In this document: in pieces, positions 18,082 to 25,462 of the stretch
Layout of the letters: every line of letters begins with the position of its first letter
How positions within the stretch are numbered: the first letter of the stretch is position 1
Source: Streptomyces sp. BK208
GTDB taxonomy: Bacteria > Actinomycetota > Actinomycetes > Streptomycetales > Streptomycetaceae
NCBI RefSeq assembly: GCF_004364245.1
Contig: NZ_SOAV01000015.1
Location: 124,001 to 188,000, forward strand
DNA length: 64,000 nucleotides
Direction: 5' to 3'
The notes under the pieces: model-generated
Seen by the model: only the letters and a program-made list of their open reading frames with translations
What the model was told of the DNA's origin: nothing
The model's database searches: none
Program-made: the position numbers and the translations under genes

Positions 18082-20661
18082 ATGGGACGCGGCAAGCTTC
18101 GGATCTACCTCGGTGCGGCACCGGGCGTCGGCAAGACGTACGCCATGCTGTCCGAGGCGCACCGCCGCGTCGAACGGGGCACCGACTGCGTGGTGGCGCT
18201 CGTCGAGCACCACGGCCGCTCCCGCACCGAGGTGATGCTGCGCGGTCTGGAGGAGGTGCCGCGCCGGGAGGTGGAGCACCGCGGCGCGGCCTTCACGGAG
18301 CTGGACCTGGACGCGGTCCTCGCCCGCGCCCCCCGGGTGGCGCTGGTGGACGAACTGGCCCACACCAACGTCCCCGGCGTGCGCAACGCCAAGCGCTGGC
18401 AGGACGTGGAGGAACTCCTCGCGGCCGGCATCGACGTCGTCTCGACCGTCAACATCCAGCACCTGGAGTCACTCGGCGACGTCGTGGAGTCCATCACCGG
18501 CGTACGGCAGCGGGAGACCGTGCCCGACGAGGTGGTGCGGCGCGCGGACCAGATCGAACTGGTCGACATGTCGCCGCAGGCGCTGCGCCGGCGCATGGCC
18601 CACGGCAACATCTACCAGCCGGACAAGGTCGACGCCGCCCTGTCGAACTACTTCCGCCCCGGCAACCTCACCGCCCTGCGCGAGCTGGCGCTGCTGTGGG
18701 TCGCGGACCGGGCCGACGAGTACCTCCAGCAGTACCGCAGCGAACACCGCGTCTCCAGGATCTGGGGCTCGCGCGAACGCATCGTGGTGGGCCTGACCGG
18801 CGGTCCCGAGGGCCGGACGCTGATACGGCGGGCCGCCCGCCTCGCCGAGAAGGGCGCGGGCGGCGAGGTGCTGGCCGTGTACATCGCCCGCAGCGACGGG
18901 CTGACCTCGGCCTCGCCCAAGGAGCTGGCGGTGCAGCGCACCCTGGTGGAGGATCTCGGCGGCACCTTCCACCACGTGCTCGGCGAGGACATACCGGCCG
19001 CGCTGCTCGACTTCGCGCGGGGTGTCAACGCCACCCAGATCGTCCTCGGCTCCTCGCGCCGCAAGGCCTGGCAGTACGTCTTCGGGCCCGGCGTCGGCGC
19101 CACCGTCGCCCGCGAGTCCGGGCCCGACCTGGACGTCCACATCGTGACCCACGAAGAGGTCGCCAAGGGGCGCGGACTGCCGGTGGCCAGGGGCGCGCGG
19201 CTCGGCCGGTCCCGGATCGTGTGGGGCTGGTTCGCCGGCCTGGGCGGCCCGGTGCTGCTGACGCTGCTGCTCAGCACCGTCCACCTCGGACTCGCCAACG
19301 ACGTCCTGCTCTACCTGGCGCTGACGGTCGCGGCCGCCCTGCTCGGCGGGCTGTACCCGGCGCTGGCGTCGGCCGCGGTCGGGTCGCTGCTGCTGAATTG
19401 GTTCTTCACGCCCCCCGTCAACCGGATCACCATCGCCGACCCGAGGAACATGCTTGCGCTCGCCATATTCGTGGGCGTCGCGCTCTCCGTGGCCTCGGTC
19501 GTGGACGTCGCGGCCCGCCGCACCCACCAGGCCGCCCGGCTGCGCGCCGAGTCGGAGATCCTCTCCTTCCTCGCCGGTGACGTCCTGCGCGGCGAGACCA
19601 GCCTGGAGACGCTGCTGGAGCGGGTGCGCGAGACCTTCGGCATGGAGTCGGCCGCCCTGCTGGAACGGGAGGGCGACGTGGCGCCCTGGACCTGCGCCGG
19701 CCGCGCCGGAACGGGGCCGCCGGTCGACCGGCCGGAGGACGCCGACGTGGACATGCCGGTCGGGGACCACATGGCCCTGGCGCTGACCGGCCGCGTCCTG
19801 CCCGCCGAGGACCGCCGGGTGCTCGCCGCCTTCGCCGCCCAGGCCGCCGTCGTCCTGGACCGGCGCCGCCTGCGCGAGGAGGCCGACCGGGCCCGCACGC
19901 TGGCCGAGGGCAACCGCATCCGCACCGCTCTGCTGGCCGCCGTCAGCCACGACCTGCGCACCCCGCTGGCCGGGATCAAGGCGGCGGTGACCAGCCTCAG
20001 GTCCGACGACGTGGCCTGGTCGGACGAGGACCGGGCGGAGCTGCTCGAAGGCATCGAGGAGGGCGCCGACCGCCTCGACCACCTGGTGGGCAACCTGCTC
20101 GACATGTCGCGCCTGCAGACCGGCACCGTCACCCCGCTGATCCGCGAGATCGACGTCGACGAGGTGGCGCCGATGGCGCTCGGCGGCGTGCCCGAGGGCA
20201 GCGCGGAGCTGGACATCCCGGAGACGCTGCCCATGGTCGCGGTGGACGCCGGCCTCCTGGAACGGGCGCTGGCCAACCTGGTGGAGAACGCCGTCAAGTA
20301 CAGTCCGGACGACCGGACCGTCCTGGTCGCCGCCAGCGCCCTCGCGGACCGCGTCGAGGTACGGATCGTCGACCGGGGGCCGGGAGTGCCGGACGAGGCC
20401 AAGGACCGCATCTTCGAGCCCTTCCAGCGGTACGGCGACGCCCCCCGCGGGGCCGGCGTCGGTCTCGGTCTCGCCGTGGCCCGGGGCTTCGCCGAGGCGA
20501 TGGGCGGCACCCTGAACGCGGAGGACACCCCCGGCGGCGGCCTCACCATGGTCCTGACCCTGCGCGCGGTGGGCTCCGGGGAGCCGGCCCCGCACCTCGT
20601 GACGGCACGGAACGCGGTGACGGCACCGCACGCGACCGCGGAAAGGCAGGCCGCCCCATGA
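18082..20661 (+). CDS. kdpD: Sensor histidine kinase KdpD
   Basis: An 859-residue sensor for potassium limitation or turgor. The N-terminal KdpD domain has a P-loop (GAAPGVGKTYAML) and the VDELAHTNVPG motif. A USP-like domain follows (about 230-360), then four close membrane helices (about 388-480), a GAF-like region, and the kinase core with phospho-acceptor His623 in AVSHDLRTPL and GVGLGLAVARGFAEAMGG. The ATG at 18082 begins as the family does (MGRGKLRIYLGAAPG). It overlaps kdpE by 4 nt. No kdpFABC genes occur in the window. Confidence 0.9.
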   Translation: MGRGKLRIYLGAAPGVGKTYAMLSEAHRRVERGTDCVVALVEHHGRSRTEVMLRGLEEVPRREVEHRGAAFTELDLDAVLARAPRVALVDELAHTNVPGVRNAKRWQDVEELLAAGIDVVSTVNIQHLESLGDVVESITGVRQRETVPDEVVRRADQIELVDMSPQALRRRMAHGNIYQPDKVDAALSNYFRPGNLTALRELALLWVADRADEYLQQYRSEHRVSRIWGSRERIVVGLTGGPEGRTLIRRAARLAEKGAGGEVLAVYIARSDGLTSASPKELAVQRTLVEDLGGTFHHVLGEDIPAALLDFARGVNATQIVLGSSRRKAWQYVFGPGVGATVARESGPDLDVHIVTHEEVAKGRGLPVARGARLGRSRIVWGWFAGLGGPVLLTLLLSTVHLGLANDVLLYLALTVAAALLGGLYPALASAAVGSLLLNWFFTPPVNRITIADPRNMLALAIFVGVALSVASVVDVAARRTHQAARLRAESEILSFLAGDVLRGETSLETLLERVRETFGMESAALLEREGDVAPWTCAGRAGTGPPVDRPEDADVDMPVGDHMALALTGRVLPAEDRRVLAAFAAQAAVVLDRRRLREEADRARTLAEGNRIRTALLAAVSHDLRTPLAGIKAAVTSLRSDDVAWSDEDRAELLEGIEEGADRLDHLVGNLLDMSRLQTGTVTPLIREIDVDEVAPMALGGVPEGSAELDIPETLPMVAVDAGLLERALANLVENAVKYSPDDRTVLVAASALADRVEVRIVDRGPGVPDEAKDRIFEPFQRYGDAPRGAGVGLGLAVARGFAEAMGGTLNAEDTPGGGLTMVLTLRAVGSGEPAPHLVTARNAVTAPHATAERQAAP

Positions 20662-21341
20662 CCCGGGTGCTCGTGATCGACGACGAACCGCAGATCGTGC
20701 GGGCCCTCGTGATCAACCTCAGGGCACGGCACTACGAGGTCGACGCCGCCCACGACGGCGCCGCCGCCCTCCAGCTCGCCGCCGCCCGCCACCCCGACGT
20801 GGTGGTGCTGGACCTGGGCCTGCCCGACATGGACGGCGTCGACGTGATCAGGGGCCTGCGCGGCTGGACCCGGGTGCCGATCCTGGTGCTGTCCGCCCGC
20901 CACTCCTCCGACGAGAAGGTCGAGGCGCTCGACGCGGGCGCCGACGACTACGTCACCAAGCCCTTCGGCATGGACGAGCTGCTGGCCCGGCTGCGGGCCG
21001 CCGTCCGACGGTCCGAGCCGGTCCCCGGCGGCGAGGACGAGGTGGTCGTGGACACCGCGGAGTTCACCGTCGACCTGGCCGCGAAGAAGGTCAACCGGGG
21101 CGGGAAGGACGTACGCCTGACGCCCACCGAGTGGCATCTGCTGGAGGTGCTGGTGCGCAACACGGGGCGCCTGGTCAGCCAGAAGCAGCTGCTCCAGGAG
21201 GTGTGGGGACCGTCGTACGGGACGGAGACGAACTACCTGCGGGTCTACATGGCCCAGCTGCGCCGCAAGCTGGAGGCGGACCCCGCGCACCCGCGCCACT
21301 TCATCACCGAGCCGGGCATGGGCTACCGCTTCGAGAAGTGA
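20658..21341 (+). CDS. kdpE: Response regulator KdpE
   Basis: A 227-residue OmpR-family regulator. The receiver starts MTRVLVIDDEPQIVRAL, has the phospho-aspartate in VVVLDLGLPDMDG and the lysine in DYVTKPFG. The winged-helix domain has LTPTEWHLLEVLVRN and ETNYLRVYMAQLRRKLE, typical of KdpE. The ATG overlaps the kdpD stop (ATGA), so the two are translated together. Its known role in other bacteria is to activate the Kdp potassium ATPase; here it lies near TrkA genes and a likely potassium permease. Confidence 0.92.
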   Translation: MTRVLVIDDEPQIVRALVINLRARHYEVDAAHDGAAALQLAAARHPDVVVLDLGLPDMDGVDVIRGLRGWTRVPILVLSARHSSDEKVEALDAGADDYVTKPFGMDELLARLRAAVRRSEPVPGGEDEVVVDTAEFTVDLAAKKVNRGGKDVRLTPTEWHLLEVLVRNTGRLVSQKQLLQEVWGPSYGTETNYLRVYMAQLRRKLEADPAHPRHFITEPGMGYRFEK

Positions 21342-21442
21342 ACGGCGGTGAGCGGCGCCGGTGGCGGAGAGCCGACGTGAGGCTCGCCATCCCGGCCCGA
21401 GAGGGGTGCATGGCTGTCGGCGGGCCCCGGTACGCTTCAGAT

Positions 21443-21841
21443 ATGAGTGCTGCTCCGCGTTCCGACAAGCCGGTGGGCCGGTTCCGGCGCATGTTCGACC
21501 GGCTCTCCTCCTCCCAGGAGGACCTGGAGTCGGAGGAACTGCGCGAGGACGCCGACACCGCCGGCTGTACGCGCATCGGAGACTGCCAGGACCGACAGGT
21601 CGTTTCGGTTACTGGTACCTTGCGCACGGTCACCCTGCGACCGCGTGCGGGCGTCCCGGCCCTGGAGGCCGAGCTGTTCGACGGCACCGCCGCCCTGGAC
21701 GTGGTGTGGCTGGGCAGACGCTCCATCGTGGGCATAGAGCCGGGGCGCAAGCTGATCGCATCGGGCCGGGTCTCGATGAGCCACGGCCGTCGGGTGCTCT
21801 TCAACCCGAAATACGAACTGAGACCCCTCGGACGGGAGTAG
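21443..21841 (+). CDS. OB-fold nucleic acid-binding domain protein
   Basis: A 132-residue protein. The OB-fold spans about residues 50-128 (VSVTGTLRTVTLRPR, ALDVVWLGRRSIVGIEPG, ASGRVSMSHGRRVLFNPKYEL). It is conserved in actinobacteria next to DUF3159 and TrkA genes (Rv2694c, as I recall), and its nucleic-acid target is unknown. The ATG at 21443 has no clear ribosome site, and TACGCT lies 6 nt upstream, so a leaderless transcript is possible; a start at 21410 is an alternative. Confidence 0.8.
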   Translation: MSAAPRSDKPVGRFRRMFDRLSSSQEDLESEELREDADTAGCTRIGDCQDRQVVSVTGTLRTVTLRPRAGVPALEAELFDGTAALDVVWLGRRSIVGIEPGRKLIASGRVSMSHGRRVLFNPKYELRPLGRE

Positions 21842-21844
21842 CCG

Positions 21845-22663
21845 GTGACGTCGCTCGACAAGCCGACCGAAGACACGACGGAAGCCGACGACGCCCGGGC
21901 GGTGACGGAGGCCGCGCTGTTCGAGGCGTTCGGCGGCGTGCGCGGCATGATCGAGACGGTGCTGCCGGGCCTGCTCTTCGTCACGATCTTCACGCTCAAC
22001 AACGACCTGCACATGTCGGCGATCGCGGCCCTGGCCGTGTCGGTGGTGCTGGTCGTGGTGCGGCTGGTGATGAAGGACACCGTCAAGCACGCGTTCAGCG
22101 GTGTCTTCGGCGTCGCCTTCGGCGTGGTCTTCGCGATGATGACCGACAACGCCAAGAACTTCTATCTGCCGGGCATGCTCTACACCCTGGGCCTGGCACT
22201 GGCGTACATCGTCACCTCGCTGGCCGGCGTGCCCCTGATCGGTCTGATCCTCGGCCCGGTCTTCAAGGAGAACCTCTCCTGGCGCACCCGCAACCCGGGC
22301 CGCAAGAAGGCGTACACCAAGGCCAGCTACGCGTGGGGCCTGATCCTGCTCGCCAAGAGCGCCGTCCTCTTCCCGCTCTACTGGTGGGCCGACACCGAAC
22401 AGCTCGGCTGGGTCCTCGTCATCCTGAAGATCCCGCCCTTCCTGCTCGCCGTCTGGCTGACCTGGGTCTTCCTGGCCAAGGCGCCGGCCCCCATCGACGT
22501 GTTCGCGGAGATGGAGGCGGCGGAGGAGGCCGAGAAGGCCGCCGAGGCGGAGAAGGACGGGCGGGAGCGGAGCGACCGGGAGGCCGACGGCACCCTGACG
22601 GGGCCGCCCCAGTCCGACGGGGAGGCCGCGGACCTGCGCGGCGGCAGGCACCGCAAGGCCTGA
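21845..22663 (+). CDS. DUF3159 family membrane protein
   Basis: A 272-residue integral membrane protein with about five to six hydrophobic segments between residues 38 and 215, and a charged Glu/Lys-rich C-terminal tail. Features of the family include EAFGGVRGMIETVLPGLLF near the N-terminus and ARNPGRKKAYTKASY-like sequence in the middle. It lies 3 bp after the OB-fold gene with GGGAG upstream of the GTG. The pair is conserved beside TrkA genes in actinobacteria (Rv2693c, as I recall), which hints at a link to ion transport, but no function is known. Confidence 0.82.
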   Translation: MTSLDKPTEDTTEADDARAVTEAALFEAFGGVRGMIETVLPGLLFVTIFTLNNDLHMSAIAALAVSVVLVVVRLVMKDTVKHAFSGVFGVAFGVVFAMMTDNAKNFYLPGMLYTLGLALAYIVTSLAGVPLIGLILGPVFKENLSWRTRNPGRKKAYTKASYAWGLILLAKSAVLFPLYWWADTEQLGWVLVILKIPPFLLAVWLTWVFLAKAPAPIDVFAEMEAAEEAEKAAEAEKDGRERSDREADGTLTGPPQSDGEAADLRGGRHRKA

Positions 22664-22670
22664 CGGGCCG

Positions 22671-22736
22671 GACGGGACGGTACGGCGGTGGGGCGCCCGG
22701 ACATCACCGGGCGCCCCACCGCCGTACCGTCCCGTC
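22671..22736. terminator. Perfect 30-bp inverted repeat, bidirectional terminator
   Basis: Arms of 30 bp (22671-22700 and 22707-22736) pair perfectly around a 6-nt loop. It lies between the convergent DUF3159 and trkA genes, 8 bp after the first stop and 28 bp from the second. Such a long perfect stem is strong even without a U tract. Confidence 0.85.
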
Positions 22737-22764
22737 GTGCGGGCCCGTGCGCCCGCCGCGTCGG

Positions 22765-23445
22765 TCAGACGGCGTCGTCCGGGCGCCGGCGCGCCGACAG
22801 CAGGTCCTCCAGCTGCTCCTCACGGGCCTGAGCGGCGACGAACAGCAGCTCGTCGCCCGCCTCCAGGGAGTCCTCCCGGGACGGCGTCAGCACCCGCGTG
22901 CCGCGAATGATCGTCACCAGCGAGGTGTCCTCGGGCCACTGGACGTCGCCGACCTGGGTGCCGGCCAGAGCCGACTCCTCCGGCAGCGTCAGCTCGACGA
23001 GGTTGGCGTCGCCGTGGCTGAAGCGCAGCAGCCGGACCAGGTCGCCGACGCTCACCGCCTCCTCCACCAGGGCCGACATCAGCCGCGGGGTGGAGACGGC
23101 GACGTCCACGCCCCAGGACTCGTTGAAGAGCCACTCGTTCTTCGGGTTGTTCACCCGGGCGACGACGCGCGGAACGCCGTACTCCGTCTTGGCCAGCAGG
23201 GACACGACGAGGTTGACCTTGTCGTCGCCCGTCGCGGCGATGACGACGTTGCAGCGCTGGAGCGCCGCCTCGTCCAGGGACGTGATCTCGCACGCGTCGG
23301 CGAGCAGCCACTCCGCCATCGGAACGCGCTCGACCGAGATGGCGGTCGGCGCCTTGTCGATGAGCAGGATCTCGTGGCCGTTCTCCAGCAGCTCGCCCGC
23401 GATCGAACGGCCGACCGCGCCGGCTCCGGCAATGGCGACCCTCAT
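22765..23445 (-). CDS. TrkA-type potassium channel/transport regulator (second of pair)
   Basis: A 226-residue RCK protein. The N-terminal Rossmann domain begins MRVAIAGAGAVGRSIA with the dinucleotide-binding GxGxxG and the acidic residue in LLIDKAP. A TrkA_C domain follows at about 140-215 (GTQVGDVQWPEDTSLVTII). It likely senses nucleotide and gates a potassium transporter. Its ATG overlaps the stop of the upstream trkA gene by one base, so the two are translated together. Rv2691 (ceoB) has the matching place in M. tuberculosis, as I recall. Confidence 0.88.
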   Translation of the reverse strand: MRVAIAGAGAVGRSIAGELLENGHEILLIDKAPTAISVERVPMAEWLLADACEITSLDEAALQRCNVVIAATGDDKVNLVVSLLAKTEYGVPRVVARVNNPKNEWLFNESWGVDVAVSTPRLMSALVEEAVSVGDLVRLLRFSHGDANLVELTLPEESALAGTQVGDVQWPEDTSLVTIIRGTRVLTPSREDSLEAGDELLFVAAQAREEQLEDLLSARRRPDDAV

Positions 23446-24116
23446 CAGTGACCGCCCTCCTCTTCGGGACCCTTGGCGAACGCCGCCTCGACCTTGTGGA
23501 CCTCGTCGGTGCGCATCATCACGTGCACGAGGTCACCCTCCTGCAGGACGGTCTGCGAGGAGGGCAGGATCGCCTCCCCGAGCCGGGTGAGGAAGGCCAC
23601 CCGCACGCCCGTCTCCTCCTGGAGCCGGCTGATCTTGTGACCGACCCAGGCCGAGGAGGTGTGCACCTCGGCGAGCTGGACACCGCCGGTGGGGTCGCGC
23701 CACAGCGGCTCGGCACCCGAGGGGAGCAGCCGGCGCAGCATCTGGTCGGCCGTCCAGCGGACGGTGGCGACGGTGGGGATCCCCAGGCGCTGGTACACCT
23801 CGGCGCGGCGCGGGTCGTAGATGCGGGCGGCGACGTTCTCCACACCGAACATCTCGCGGGCCACGCGGGCGGCGATGATGTTCGAGTTGTCCCCGCTGGA
23901 CACGGCGGCGAAGGCACCCGCGTCCTCGATGCCCGCCTCACGCAGGGTGTCCTGGTCGAAGCCGATGCCGGTGACCCGGCGGCCGCCGAACGAGGAACCG
24001 AGGCGTCGGAAGGCGGTGGGGTCCCGGTCGATGACGGCGACCGTGTGCCCCTGCTGCTCCAGGGTCTGGGCGAGCGCGGAGCCCACCCGCCCGCAGCCCA
24101 TGATGACAATGTGCAC
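23445..24116 (-). CDS. TrkA-type potassium channel/transport regulator (first of pair)
   Basis: A 223-residue RCK protein starting MHIVIMGCGRVGSALAQTL, with the nucleotide-binding loop and VAVIDRDPTAF. The TrkA_N domain covers about 1-125 and TrkA_C about 140-218 (KISRLQEETGVRVAFLTRLGEA). With the downstream paralogue it probably forms a heteromeric regulator of potassium uptake. The likely transporter, an APC/KUP-type permease, now lies 33 kb away on the other side of the red cluster. Confidence 0.88.
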   Translation of the reverse strand: MHIVIMGCGRVGSALAQTLEQQGHTVAVIDRDPTAFRRLGSSFGGRRVTGIGFDQDTLREAGIEDAGAFAAVSSGDNSNIIAARVAREMFGVENVAARIYDPRRAEVYQRLGIPTVATVRWTADQMLRRLLPSGAEPLWRDPTGGVQLAEVHTSSAWVGHKISRLQEETGVRVAFLTRLGEAILPSSQTVLQEGDLVHVMMRTDEVHKVEAAFAKGPEEEGGH

Positions 24117-24390
24117 GGCTCACACCACTCTTCTTCTCAGCCCTCTTACCGGGGTGAACATCCCGTTCATCTTCCTCTTTCGGCTCGACGGGCAAACACC
24201 GGCGGCCCCGCTGAGGGCCGCGGGTCACCATCATGCCGGTCCGCCGCCGCCGGACCCCGGCGGGGTGGTTCGTTCGCGTCGTTCAGTCCGGTTGGACCGG
24301 AGCGCGGGCGCGCCTCAACACATTGACGCCTGCATCGCGCTTCACCGGTCCTGTGTTGAGGCCGGAATCCGGTCGTTGAGTGGATGACGG
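24117..24390. promoter_or_regulatory. Divergent control region upstream of trkA and redD
   Basis: 274 bp between two divergent genes. A perfect 10-bp inverted repeat, CCTCAACACA at 24313-24322 and its complement at 24352-24361, has 29 bp between the arms. A further GTTGAG lies at 24374-24379. TTGACG at 24323 could be a -35 element, but no matching -10 is clear. RedZ is known to activate redD, so these repeats are candidate RedZ sites; that is inference. Confidence 0.5.
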
Positions 24391-25437
24391 GTGGGGGAGT
24401 GCTTGCCACGATGGACTCCGGTTCGAAAACTGGTCCGCAGCCAGCCAAAACCCGGGCGGCGACCCTTCGGGGCCGGTCAGGACGGCCGTGACCGACTCCG
24501 TCCGCTCACGGGAGTGCGAGGAGCGCGCGAGGACGCGCCCGGCGCACCGGGACGTCCGGCTGCGCGCGGCCGACCCTCGGACCACGGCCACGGCATGTAC
24601 AACTTCGGGGGACGTGTGGAAATCAACATATTGGGACCCGTATCGATCGACACGCCGCACAGCGGCGGCGGAATCCGGGCCGGCAAGGTCCGCACACTGG
24701 TGGCGACGCTCGCCGTCGACGCGGGCCGCGCGGTGTCACTCGCGGACCTGGTGGACGAGCTCTGGGGCGCGAACCCGCCCGACAACGTCCTCAACGCCCT
24801 CCAGGCGCACGCCGCACGGGCCCGGAAAGTGCTCAGCGAGCATGCCTGCCCCGAGCGTGCCGACGGCATCCTGCGCTCCGTGCTCGGGGGCTATCTCCTG
24901 GAGGTCGACCCGCACTGCGTGGACGGCAACCGCTTCCTGGGACTCGTCTCGCGGGGTGCCTCCCTGCTCCCCGCAGATCCCGCCCGCGCCGTCGAAGTGC
25001 TGGAGACCGGTCTGCGGCTGTGGCGCGGCCCCGCCCTCATCGACGCGGGAGAGGGCAGGCGCTGCCAGGGCGCCGCCGCCCTGTTCGAGGAACGCCGGCT
25101 CGCCGCGCTCGAGGACCTGGCCACCGCGATGTTCCTGCTCGGCGCAGAGGCACAGGCGATCGCCATGCTCCAGCAACTGGTGGCGCAGTACCCGCTGCGC
25201 GAGCGGTTCTGCGAGCTGCTGATGGTCGGCCTCTACCGGGTGGGGCGCCAGGGCGACGCCCTGCACTCGTACCACCTGGCCAGGAAGCGGCTGGACGAGG
25301 AGCTGGGGGTCCAGCCGGGCGCGCTGCTGCGCCGGAGGCACGCCGAGATCCTCGCGCAGGACCCGGTCCTGAAGGTGCCGTCCGCGCTGTGGCGACAGCC
25401 GTACGCCCCGGCCGACACCAGCCTGCTCACCGCCTGA
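24391..25437 (+). CDS. redD: RedD, SARP-family pathway-specific activator of the red cluster
   Basis: A 348-residue activator. The winged-helix DNA-binding domain begins near residue 76 (VEINILGPVSIDTPHSGG) and includes VRTLVATLAVDAGR and NALQAHAARARKVL; the bacterial transcriptional activation domain follows (about 170-315, ending ELGVQPGALLRRRHAEIL). The first 68-75 residues are Arg/Pro/Gly-rich and unlike other SARPs. A GTG at 24616 with GGGGGA upstream would give a standard 273-residue SARP, so the true start is uncertain. RedD is known to activate prodiginine genes, and SARP-like operators occur upstream of redQ and redP. It contains no TTA codon. Confidence 0.92.
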   Translation: MGECLPRWTPVRKLVRSQPKPGRRPFGAGQDGRDRLRPLTGVRGAREDAPGAPGRPAARGRPSDHGHGMYNFGGRVEINILGPVSIDTPHSGGGIRAGKVRTLVATLAVDAGRAVSLADLVDELWGANPPDNVLNALQAHAARARKVLSEHACPERADGILRSVLGGYLLEVDPHCVDGNRFLGLVSRGASLLPADPARAVEVLETGLRLWRGPALIDAGEGRRCQGAAALFEERRLAALEDLATAMFLLGAEAQAIAMLQQLVAQYPLRERFCELLMVGLYRVGRQGDALHSYHLARKRLDEELGVQPGALLRRRHAEILAQDPVLKVPSALWRQPYAPADTSLLTA

Positions 25438-25462
25438 CGGCCCGGTCGCGGCCGGCGCCCTC

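Noticed and set aside
24323..24351. Classical -10/-35 promoter for redD starting from TTGACG
   Set aside because: No TANNNT-like -10 lies at 16-18 bp spacing, so only the inverted repeats are reported.
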